Of a stretch of DNA of 64,000 bases, positions 37,801-50,800 are shown piece after piece. The stretch lies in NCBI RefSeq assembly GCF_963678975.1, contig NC_089275.1, forward strand, positions 16,504,220 through 16,568,219. The letters run 5' to 3'. Origin of the DNA: Dysidea avara (taxonomy: Eukaryota; Porifera; Demospongiae; Dictyoceratida; Dysideidae). The notes under the pieces are model-generated. The model saw only the letters and a program-made list of their open reading frames with translations, was not told where the DNA came from and did no database searches. A program made the translations under genes and the position numbers. Within the stretch, counting starts at the first letter, position 1; every line of letters starts with the position of its first letter.

Positions 37801-40800
37801 CTCTCACCACACACACAAAACATTACACCTACCGATATGTATGTACCTTAGCCAGTCTACCGGTCTTAATTATTGACAACACAAATGTCCATGAAGACAT
37901 GAAAAGAAGGACTAGTACTACAGCATCAATGATAGTAGTTGTTTTCCTGGTCCATGAGTCACTGGAAATCCTCGTGAAGGTGGACACAATGTCCATATCT
38001 ATCGCCATGTTGTTGTACAGCTCATTCTTCAAACTGATCACAATGTGGAATGTCACATGAACTGGATTGTAGACTTCAATGACACCTTTTTTGTAGGTTG
38101 CACCAAAATAGAAATGGAACTTTATGGAATCAATTCTGTTAAACGAACATCACATCAAATAAACATATGTACTTATATGGGTCAGGGGTGGTTCTAGAAA
38201 ATTGGCTGACTGCATAACTTCCAATTCCGCAGCTGCTTTACTATGCAGTTATAGCCATGAGAAGCTTTAACAGTAAGTCTCTAAGTTAATAGGAAATTGC
38301 TGAATAATTAGAGACACTTAATTATAAAAATTGCTTGGAGGTGCTTGAGAAGCATTTTTAGGTAATTTCATGGTCATGAAAGTTATTTATGAGGTTTGAA
38401 CACTTCGATTGTACAATAAGTAATCTCTTTAGTCGTAGGTTTCTGTTTATTCCGACTGTTCTATTAGAGTATATTAATCTTTTGGCTGACTGGTTTCCCA
38501 GTGACAACCCTCCTCCCTCTAGAACCGCACCTGACATGGGCGTTTGCACTTGTATTCTATTAACATGCATACATTAGCTCTTTACTATATAAACAAATAT
38601 TGTTCTAATGAAGTGCACAAACTTGTATAATTCTTTAACTGAACAGATTTTCCTAGTTACTGGAGTACAATGTATAATGGGCGTCTGTATTTAGCGGATC
38701 ACGGATCGGCGGATCACGTGATATGCATGCTCAACTCGATTTTGAGCACTGGGAAATATTTATACCCTAGTGTAACATACAGCATACTGTAGAATTTATA
38801 TTTTATCAACAGGTAGGAAGCCTGAAGAGATACTATATAACTATAATAATTAGAGCACGCGCGTATTAAAAATTTAACACACGTACAGAGTAAGATTAAT
38901 TTAATTCACCTTAAAACTGAATCACTGATGTATTCTTTACACCAACACAATATTCAATAGACTAGTTCTGTATTGCAAAACAAACGACAAAGGATACGCT
39001 AGCGCACTCACGTGTGAATAGGCTTCTAATATGTTGGCGTGTATCCTTTGTCGTTTGTTTTTGCAATACAGAGCTAGTCTATTGAATATTGTGTTGGTGT
39101 AAAGAATACATCAGTGATTCAGTTTTAAGGTGAATTAAAATAATCTTACTCTGTACGTGTGTTAAATTTTTAATACGCGTGCGCTCTAATTATTATAGTT
39201 ACATAGTATCTCTTCAGGCTTCCTACCTGTTGATAAAACATAAATTCTACAGTATGCTGTATGTTACACTAGGGTATAAATATTTCCCAGTGCTCAAAAT
39301 CGAGTTGAGCATGCATATCACGTGATCCGCCGATCCGTGATCCGCTAAATACAGACGCCCATGTATAATGCCATGTATATACTTATGGTACCATAAAAGC
39401 AGAAAATTTGACAGGTGAAATATTTGGGAGAATTGAACAACATGTTTATTATACGAATCTAAATTTGATGGGCCAGCACTAACCACGTACGCATCACGAG
39501 AATTTCAGTGATTGCCCAAGCTATAGTCATGACAACTCAAGGGAAAACTTCAAGTACTGTAGCTGCTGAGGTTAGCATGAGTACAACGGTAGCGGGCCTT
39601 GCAGATGCCTCTGGCTGTACAACCAAAAATCTGAGAGGTTTCAGAGAAATACCATGCTGCAGCTGTGGGGACCATGTTCAGTAACTACGTAGCTACGGAT
39701 CTTTCAATGTTAATTGGCTATCAGTATAAACAGAGTAGGTTCACTGGTCTTCCCTTGGATTTTTTTGTGTTTTCAATCGCTTTAGCAAGCTGGATATTTA
39801 AATTTGACAATTCAGTGAAATTTCATCAAATACCATATTTACAATAATTCCCTGTCAAATTTTCTGCTTATACCGGTGTGTGAGTCTCATGGTTAAAGTT
39901 AAAACACATGCTATGTTTTATAAAGAACACGCAAATTATATTACAGTGCAATCACTTCTATAGTCCATCTCTTAAAATGCCACCTCAATATGGTAGCAAC
40001 TTCAGGGGGAGGTCCCAATACCACTAATGCATGTGTATTTCATGACCTCAAAAGTCATATGATTTTTGGACCAAAACGAAGCCATATTAATCGGGTTTTT
40101 CTGCTGATGTACTACAGAGGTAAGGATTATATGTAACACTTTGTGTGGGCTGATCAAAAGAATCCACCATTGTACATATCACATATTACCTGTGGTTAGG
40201 GCGTTATCTGTACAATGCTAACTCATGAGGTATGTAGCGGTACCGCTGTGTTTGTTGCAGACTGAAAATCCATACATTATGGGAATAAATCAATGTTCAT
40301 GTGGCTATTATCATGAATTGGAGTCTTGCCACAAGAAGCACTCAGATGGAGGTGTTTCAATGTCCTTATAAGTTGAGAAACATTAGTTAAAGGTAAGAAC
40401 TAGTCTTATATGCAGCACATTCACAAGCGTTTTAGTATGTTTTGGTCAAATACAGAACACACCCACATTACAGTTAACATGAGTTAACCAGCTAAGTATA
40501 ATGAAACTTACCCTTTTAGGCTTTTAGTATGCATGTACATTGTAATCAGTCTCCATAGCATTAAAACACTTATAAATTTGCCCAACTCAATTTTTTTGTG
40601 ATATCATTCGTTTATTATAACAAACGCAAATGCAACGTCACCTGCAAACTAACCACGTTTGAATCTTTCAGGCATGTATATAAAAAAATCCAGGGGTTAC
40701 ACTCATATTGCATGGGTGATTATCACCCAGCATGGGCTATTAGCCTGCAACAGAAGCGTTACATGATTACTGTAACACGGAAGTGTTACATAATGGTTTT

Positions 40801-43800
40801 AACACAGGCATGAGTGGTCTACCTGATATGTCCACTCTTAGCCATCGGGTGGATGTATGTATCAGTCAGACCACTTGTGTCCAAGTTACAACTATTAAAT
40901 ATGGTCCCAATATGACTGTATGTATGTACGTACATAGGTATTGTACACATGACTTTCTTTGCAAGTCTACAGTCTACATAACATATGAACCTGTGTAATA
41001 TGGACACCTGGGACCAACCCAGTGTCTTGATTATCTAGTTGTCCAAGTCAGTTTACGTGCCACAGTATACTTTGTGACCATTAAAAAGTGTCCACATTAA
41101 GCAGCTTCCCTCGTTCAGGTGTCCACAGTAACAGGATGCACTAAATATAAACCTTGTTAATATATCAGGGGTGAGCATGAAAGATGAGTAAGGCTTTACA
41201 TATTTTGTAACATTTACGTACTTGTTCAAGTTGTCTCCATGTATGTAGCAGTCTACCTGACTCTTCACACTACAGTTACAATATTCAATGGAACAACTAC
41301 CACTGGTGGAGTCCTCATTACAACATGGTTCATCTTCTTGTCTCATGTCAGCACTACTAGTGTTAGGGTTGTAGGGGAACACTTCTATGTAAGATGTGAG
41401 ATTCTTGTATTTACCTGCAGGTCAAATGTCCTGATGATATACAGTAGATGATATACAGTATACTATATATCTTATCAACCATACAATACTATACAGGCAG
41501 TATTGTATGAAATACATAGTGCGCAGTTGTGATTTCATAGGAAAGTTTTCTGGGGTGGTGGGTACATTTTCACTCAATGAACAGCCAAATGTAGTGTTCC
41601 ATTTGAGTACCCCACATGATAAAACATTTCGCACATTCTGTGTGAAATTACAATAAGTATTAAATCCTCTATACACAAGTACATGTACATATATCCCACT
41701 AACTTCATATGTATGGGTGGCAATTGTGCATCCTAAGTCAAAACAGCATTCCAGTTAATATGGATGCATAGTACAGAACAGAGGGATAGTGTCTCTTGAG
41801 TCATACTTAAGCCAAAACTACAGCTAAACTCTTTTATTCTTGACAATGTACTAGCTGTATTTGAGACTGACCATATTAGAGAAGTGTCCTGATTGTCAAG
41901 AGTCTACAGAGTAAGTGTGTTTAAATATTTAAGTATATTAATGCAAATTGGACCATGAACAAATGTATAGTACAGGCGTATCTCTGATCACCGTATCTTC
42001 TAACCACACAGATGGCTGGATTAGCTGTGTATGTGTATACGTACATGTACAGGTGTATGTAGTGTGTACACATGATCTAGTTAATTTTATTACAAAGTGG
42101 TATGTATGCACATACAGTACACCTCAAGCTGTTGGCTCATACTTAAGGCCTTTTCACACTACAGTTGATTGCACATCGAAGCCGGATCAGACCATTTCAC
42201 ACCTGAACTGGATTGATCGCAATGCATATTCAATCCTGCTTCATGTCATTCCACTTCGAGGGGGGAATTGGCCGGACTTAATGCGCATTAGTTCAATTAG
42301 CAAGGGGGCACCATACAGTCTCCAGATATCTCGCGCAATGCATGACTGTTGCAATAAGACTAAAGCGACAGCATACCTAGTGTTATACTTGGCTTGTGGA
42401 AGCGATACAGTGATCATGAGTGAGTGTCGAAGGAATAGCGTACCCTTTTGTAATCATTGTATCCGGCACAGGTTTCCTCATAACAACTGACCAGCTACTT
42501 GGCACCCAATGTTTTGTAAATGTACTAACAACATTTCTCACTGCGAATGTTTTTCTGACTCCAAGGAATATGAAGAAGGTAGTATAATCACCGACCTCAT
42601 GAAAGATTTCCTGCTCTTACTTAGTACACACTGATTTATTCAGGATAATAACCCTAAGCACTGTTCATGATATGCTCAAAGATTGATGCACATTTGATCC
42701 ACTCTCAGTCTGGATCCACATTCAAAACGCATTGAGTGTTAAAAGGCCTTTAATGAAGTTGTGAAGCCATATTCAGTTGCTGATATAGCTACTATAACAC
42801 ATACGTACATATGTACATATGTAGGTCACTATTTTTTATATGTAACACTTTCACACCTCAGATCAAAGGAATTCCAGAGGATACATTTGCCATGTATACC
42901 TCAACACAGGGAGACATATAAATGTACACTGGTGTACATTGAATGTATCCCGGGAAAGTGGTTGCACTTCTAAAAGAGCAAGCCAATTTCATCAAAGCAA
43001 GTATGGCCTTGATGTGGATGAGGTAGTGGTACCACCCCTGTTTGTTCTATACGAGCTCACACCGAAATCAATTGTGGGAATAAATCAATGCTCACGTGAT
43101 GATTACCACAAATTGAAGTGCTGTCAGAAGCAGCAGTCAAATGAAGGTGTTTTGGTATCCTTGCCATTCTACAAGTTGGAAAATGTTACTTAAAGGTGAG
43201 AACTAGTCTTACAGTGCATTCCCAAGCATTTCAGCAAGTATTTGAATGTGGACACGCCCACATTACGGACGACACGAGTTAACCACTCTATAACGAAGCT
43301 TACCCCTTTAGGTATTTAGTATACGTTGTGATTAGTCTTTAAACAACACGAAAGCATTAAAACACTTGTAACTTTCCCGAAATTTTCCCTACTCGACTTT
43401 CCGTAATATCCGTAGGACTCGTCCGTTTATTATAACAATTGCAGCTGCAATGTTACTTGCTTCCTAACCATAATTGAATCTTTCAGGCATACATATATAA
43501 CGAATCCAGTGATTCCACTCGTATTGGCATTAAGGCTATCAACCTTAACGGAAATGTTACATATTAGCTGTAACATGGGCACTCGAGATTTGCCAGAAAT
43601 GTTTGCCCACAGTCCTCAGGCTGCGCCCTTGGACTTTGGGCATACATTTCTGGAAAATCACTCGTGCCCATGTTACAACTATAAATTATATACCACAAGC
43701 CACCTTTACACTTACATAGCTACAGTGTTATGTAACTTGGTCATATGGTACAATGAACATGGAGTTACAGTATATTATATACACATGTATGCATGAGACC

Positions 43801-44778
43801 TTCAAAGGCTCTGGACAAACACTCTCCCACATCAAAGGCTTTAAAGTTAAAAATTAAAACTTAAAGTTAAAAGTAATAATAAAGTACCTTAAAGTGTCAT
43901 GTAATAGTTGCACCATGTGCACTTGTGGTCTAGAATCTATTCTCAGCCCTCGGGAATGGGGCCCTGAGGCTTCGGGTAGACATACATATCAGGCAGACCA
44001 TTTGTTCCCATGTTACAACTATAAAATGTGACTTGCTGAGCAAAAAGTGAACAAAATTTTTTTTCCGAATGATATTTATGAATCTTTTTTGTCTAGAGGG
44101 AAAAACTAATAGGCTGTTGAAGTTCCAGCCTTATATGTAGCCCTTATCTGGTGAACACTCCTGAAGTTACAATAGACAGCAGGAAGAGCAAAACAATCAA
44201 TTTTTACACTGATTATTTTAATCAATCATACTGTAGGTCACAAGTCCAATCAAAATGAGAGTAAAACTACTTTTGCAGCATGCAATATTTTACACAATGT
44301 ATTTCAATACATGTGATCTTATTTCACAGAGAGAATTATGCAAACTAGCCAGTAGGTCACACATTAACATTAGTTAACATTGCAGGTAAAATAAAAGTAT
44401 TGGCTTTTCAATATGTAAAAGTGTTGTTTAGTATTAGTCCAACTTGTGTAGATGTGGGTTGTGTGAGTGTTATACTGTATGTGTGTGTGTGTTGCGTGTG
44501 TGCGTGTGCGTGTACCACATTTATTCATGTACAGTGTATCACACACACATTAACGTATTTCCATACATGGAATAGTGTCCACCTCATCATCACCACATTC
44601 ACCAACATCATAGTCGATGATCATTGTCAGTTTAGTAGCATTCTTCACAGTAACATTACCCTCCAAGATGTTAAACTCACTCACTGATTGTTGGGACATG
44701 TTATAATACTGTAATAGTAAAGTTATATAAATGTACACACACACACACAAGAGAAAGAACCTTTAAAACAACAAATAC

Positions 44779-44856
<78 letters not shown>

Positions 44857-47800
44857 ATAAGTACACATATAGTACTGCTCAAACGTAATGCCGTCTTGTG
44901 ACAATTAAAAACAAGCTAATTAAAGGGCGTGGTACCCATTTCGCTTGCGAATATTCATCCTGTTTTGTTTGGGATGAATACTCGCAAGCAAGTCCGGTGC
45001 CATGCCCTTTGATTAGTTCGTCTTATAATTGCTTGCACTCACACGAGACAACATTACATTTGAGCTGTACCATACATAATTGTAAAATCAACCTGTTAAT
45101 TGTATGGTCATATCTACATGTACTGTACATACCTGCATGTAACACTTTCACACCTCAGTCAGATCAAAGGAGCCGCCCAGGCTACATTTCGTATGTAGCC
45201 CAGCTAGCCGGGCTACATATGAAATGTAGCCGGGCTACAACTGGGCAGTGATTATATAGACATTGATGCTGAAATCAATTGTGGGGATCGATCAACACTC
45301 ACGTGATTAGGATGCATGACTTGGATTTCGCTATAAAAACCACTCAGACAGAAAGCATTTTGTTATCCTCGCCATCCTATGAGTTGAAAAACGTTGACCT
45401 AAGGTGAAAACTAGTGCTATAGCTTATTCATCGATCGTTTCCACACGTTTTCGAATACGGATATGCCTCCATCACGAAGCTACCACTCTGCACGGAGTAA
45501 CCACTCTACAAGTAAGCTTACCTGTCTAAGCGTTTAGTGAGCTGCGTAGTTTTCCATAAACGATTCAATAGTACTGATTAGAACATTAAACTCGCGTAAT
45601 GGAAATTCTCCGTGATATCTCTAGGACATGTCTGTTTATCATAACCGAACGTACTAGCTGCTGACCCATAATTGAAAATTTTAGGTATGCATATATAATA
45701 CATCCAGAGGCTGCACTCGTATTGGCTTGGGTGATTGGTCGCCCTGTACAGGCTATCAACCTAACAAGTGTTACATATTAGCTGTAACACGGGGCATTCG
45801 GGCTTTGCCTGATATGTATGCCCAACTGCCCTCGGGCAGTCGGGCATACATATCAGGCAAAGCCTTCATGCCCATGCTACAAATATTACATGTATACCAT
45901 TATACTGTATTGAAGGGGAACTGTAGTCATGTTTTTAAAAATTTCTCTTTTTTGTATATGAGAAGTTCAACAATGTGTGTACCAACTTTATAGCTGTGCT
46001 ACATTTCCTTATAGAGATTTTGCAGTGGAAAGTCATATATACAATCCAGGTACCATGATAACTTGTGGTTTTGTATGTCACGTGATCCAGGAAGCCTCAA
46101 TTGATGCATTGAAATGGCTGAGAACAACAGAAACATTGGCAGCTGTAGCAAAATTAAGCATTACCAGAGAATACTTAGTAGTCTGGTGTGCGTGACGTAA
46201 ATAAGCCCTGGACCGAAAAGAGTCATGTTGGGTCCAAAATCAGTTATCAAAACAAAATGCTAGATTGTGCATGTGGAGTCATGTATTTTGTAGTTGCTAA
46301 ATTATTCAGAAACTCTCGTTACCAACTTTATGAGGGTTCACTCTATGTTGTGTACCAGCATCAATTCTAACAACCCTTAAAAATAAAATGCAATTCTGTT
46401 AGTCAGTGAATATTCTGACTTTGAACATAGTACACTGTACAGTGAAATGTCAATGTAAGTTGCTCTTGAATAACACAGTACATCAAAGCTATACTGAATA
46501 AACAATGCTGCAATATCAATAGGCCTAAAATGTATTTACTAAAGCAACAAGACACAGAAAACAGTTGGCATTCACTCCACACCAAAAGATAGCACAACCA
46601 CTATACCCTAGTACATACGTGCACTGCACGTACACACAGTAGTACCCTATACAAGCATTATACTATACAACAACTTACAGAGTTCACAGTGTGTTCAAGT
46701 TGCTTGTACACATCATCTAGTGAGTACAACTTGTTGATAGATGTACCACATTCCTTCCTGATAAAATAATTATGAAATGACTTGGTGTTCTGTACTAGAA
46801 AACTTGTCAACTTGTACTTGTGACTGGCAAATATAGATACCTGTACATGAAAATCATATTAAAGGATTTGTACAACATTTACATTTCTGCATGTATACGA
46901 TACAGATAACAAGTAGATCACAGACTGACTAGGTTAATCACTACATGTAGGTGGTACTACTGTACATGTATGTGTACAGACAACTAGAGTAGGGACCACA
47001 GCACATTAATAAAAAGTACTGAAACAAGCTGGAGTAGTGCACGATATTAAATCACAGTAAAACAATAAGAAGTGTCATATCCCTAATGTGCATTTCCATT
47101 ATGATATCTTGAGCACAGTAGGGATATAACACTTCTTATTGTTTTACTGTGATTTAATATCGTGCACTACTCCAGCTTGTTTCAGTACTTTTTATTAATG
47201 TGCTGTGGTCCCTACTCTAGTTGGAAATTCCAAATTTTTTGTGTATTTGTAATAAACAACCATCCTATACTAGTTGCCTATCATATTAAGATACTTCCAT
47301 TCCACCCCTTCCATTTTAAGAATTAGCACAGACAACCTTGTATAAACAGCTATCTGGTCTAGTGTTACTCTGTATGCACACCGTATAGTCCAGTTTCTGC
47401 TAGTTGTTACAGATATTGTAAATAGTTGCATCTGGATCATGTCGAAATCAGTGGTTCATCTGGGATGTCCAGTTTCGTCACACCAAAATTCCAAAATTTT
47501 TGTGTATTTGTTTGTAACTTTTTTTTGTAAATAATTATTATGACTGGTGAACCCACACATACCGCATCAAAGAAAGAAATGGTGCCATACTCCAGCTATC
47601 AATTATCGTCTGAAAAGTGAAGAATCCATTACGCTTCGTTGTAAGCTAGTTCAACCCGTTACACAGCAGTACAATTCAATAACTGTTAGAAAAGCACCTC
47701 TGCAATCAAAGTAGTCACTATGAAAAATACCGCCAAATCGACACTTTTCTCTGTCAGCAAAAATGAATGGGACACAAAGGAGGACACTGGTAAGTCCATG

Positions 47801-50800
47801 AATAATGTATTGTATATACTGCGGTATGACAAAAGGCACCTCTCGGGCTGAAGCGATGTCGAACAGTGAAAATGTCAAGCCTGTAGCTTAGCCGTTATTG
47901 AGTCATGCTTGTCTGCAGGCATCAGTCAGTCAATCAGTCTGTCAGGCAGTCAGTCAGCCAGTAGAAAATCCCATTAAATAATTAAAAAAAAATTTCTGTA
48001 GCAACTTGTCGAAAGCATTCAGGTCGGTCTGAAGGTCTGTTCGGGCTTCGTTTCGCCTAACCCATACTGCCTCATCGTTATCTGGGAAAAGTGAGACTGG
48101 TTTTTGGGTGACATTTTTCATGGACCACACCTACTCCTTTTGATAAACTTATTTTGCTTAATGTTTGTTGTACAGTCGGTATTGTGCAACAGATTGGTGC
48201 AATGACTACATATGGTTCTATCCTGTATAGTAGCTAGTCCTGTCCTGTATATCAAAATATAACATGTTGTTGTTACACATCACTACTTGTCCTTAGGAAT
48301 TTATTTTGTAGTAGTGCAAACTATGTATGTGATTTGGGCATCAATACTGCCATGACACAAATGACTCAGACTAGATGAAAAGATTATCTAGATACTTAAA
48401 TCACCAATCATAAATAAGATAACAAATTTGCTTAATATCAAAGTAATAGTAAATTTTGTAATCCATTGTATATCAGATGGGAAACTTGTGAAAAGGTGTC
48501 AAACTAGTTGGGGAAGTGAAAAAAATTCTGGCTTAACAAGCACTACTTGACTTTATGTCAAAAACTGTGTTTACAAAAAAAAGATGTCACATCATTATTG
48601 AGAAACTGTAATATTTATTATCGAGATAAAATGGTCGTCATTTATTGAGATACGTATAGGTTTCAATTATCACATAGCCCTAGACTCAGATAATCAGGTT
48701 CAAGCTTTATCCAACTTGGTTTAAACTATAGCTCTGATCCATAACTAATTAAAAAGAACAAATTGACCACTGCTACACTGCTAGCAAGTTAGCACATGAC
48801 CTTTATACAAACAGTGGTCATGTGCTACATGTAGACAACGATCAGGTTATAAATCACATGTATATTTTTTTCCATTATCATTTTGTGGCACAGATGTCTG
48901 ACAGTAGTAAACAACTTTGAGTACACCACTTGCCTAATGAAGATATGGCACTGTGACAGTAATTGGCTGTAACTTTTGTAAACGACAACCTATAGACATG
49001 AAATTTTTACTGTAGCATAATGGCCAAGTGCATACATTTAAAATGCAAATTATTGTCAACCATGTTTACCCTCTCTAACACTGCCATGATTGCTGCATTT
49101 GTAGATCACTAGTTAGGCACCTAAGTGAAGTACACTGAGCATAATGACAAAATGCCTTCCCCATTACTTGATTAAATATTAACCTTTGGTATTCCATGAA
49201 CTATGCAACTGCCTGAAGTTTGTGACATATTGTTCGCTTATGTTGCCTTGTAGCTACACGTACTCGGCCAAAATCACCAAATCAGCATTTGCTATTTCAT
49301 ATACATACAGTACACACAGTTTTATGTACAAATAGTGATCTTAGCTACGTAGCATATTAATCCAACACAACTCCATATATTGTAGTGTGTAAAACACAAT
49401 TTAAATGGTACTGAATGGTACTGTAACTCCCTCAACCATATCAAGCTATGACCATATTAGAGCAATATTTCTGACTAAGTAGGCAGTGACAAACAATCAT
49501 TTAAGCATTTACACATGAATACATACTAACAGAAACTCCTTGTTTAGCAGCCCTAGCCTAACAACAAACATTGGCAAAACTAATATCAGTTGGTGAGATT
49601 TTAATGCTCTCACCTCATAAATTGGTACTGCACCATTATCGGTGATTGCATGCGAGGTTGTACATGTGGTAAGCTGATGTGTGTAAAGGATCAATTGGAA
49701 GTGTATCTGCTGCAGCCAGTTTCTTTTGTGAGCCATGCACACTTATCAGCATCGTGTACATGTGTTTCTGTCTGTAGACATACATGGAGCCTTGTCCATT
49801 TATCAATGGGTATGCACAAATCCAAGCTTATGTGGAGTACAAGTTCTAGCTATAGTCTAGTCTTACAGCAGGAAGTTTCTGTCATGAGCCACACCCACCT
49901 GCATGCATGGAGCCATGCTAATTATCAGTAACATGTGTTTAAGTTTGTTAGTATCCATGAAGCCACACTTGGCTTGTTAAAACCGACCTCAATTAAAAGC
50001 TTGAACACAAGGTATGGAAATAATATTGATGTATTTTAAATTTGGTGGTTTGGTAACGATTCGCTAATTCGCCAAAGTTAGTTTATTACCAAATTTGTTG
50101 TTATGTGGTACACAAAACCAAATTAAGGAAATCAAAACTAACACCAAAATACATGTTCACTGTTAACAGAGTGACGTAAGCTTGATGTCTTTGCAATGGT
50201 TGCATGGGATTTTACGGGGTAAAGCTTCAAAACTGAAACTAAGACTATATGGACAGCAAATGCTGCAAGTTGTTACGTAGTTGCTATATGCAGTGTTTTA
50301 TTGATGGTGTAAAACTTGAGAGGTTTTGAAATCACTACCAACAGCTTACTGATGATTTTAAATGATTTTACCTCTCAGTGATTGGCAAAGCTGTTCGTTC
50401 TCTTGGAGGGACTAATACACACATACATACAAACACACAATTACTAAATCTACGATGCAATGTATATAATTATGTAAATACATAAAAATAAGAAACACAG
50501 CATCTACAGAAATTACCATTACGACGCATACTGCAACTCACTTGCGTTGTAACGAACGCTACTAACAAAAGGTGTAGGGCTGCCTTCCATGGGAATCGTG
50601 GAGATTTTTCACGTGACCACTTCTGCACATGATCTTGATAATGACGCCTCAGTCGTTGCTTCATGTTGCAGTCTGCCCTCTCTGTTAACGTCTTCTTAGT
50701 ACAGTCACTGCCTTTATTGAGAAGTGGCTCTCTGTCTTCAGTCACGTAATCGGTCAACTCCCGTCCATCGCTTGAAGCGTTTTCACAGCACGGCAAACAG

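Noticed and set aside
41948-42490. 180-codon plus-strand frame
   Set aside because: Antisense within intron 3 of gene B, begins in low-complexity GTAC text, crosses the end of a Harbinger-like element, and shows no recognisable domain.
44701-44904. Minus-strand frame of Cys-Val repeats
   Set aside because: Translation of the (GT)n tract in intron 2 of gene B.
33370-45895. Helitron interpretation of the hairpin-ended repeats
   Set aside because: The hairpins are far longer than Helitron 3' hairpins and no consistent 5' TC or 3' CTRR end was found.
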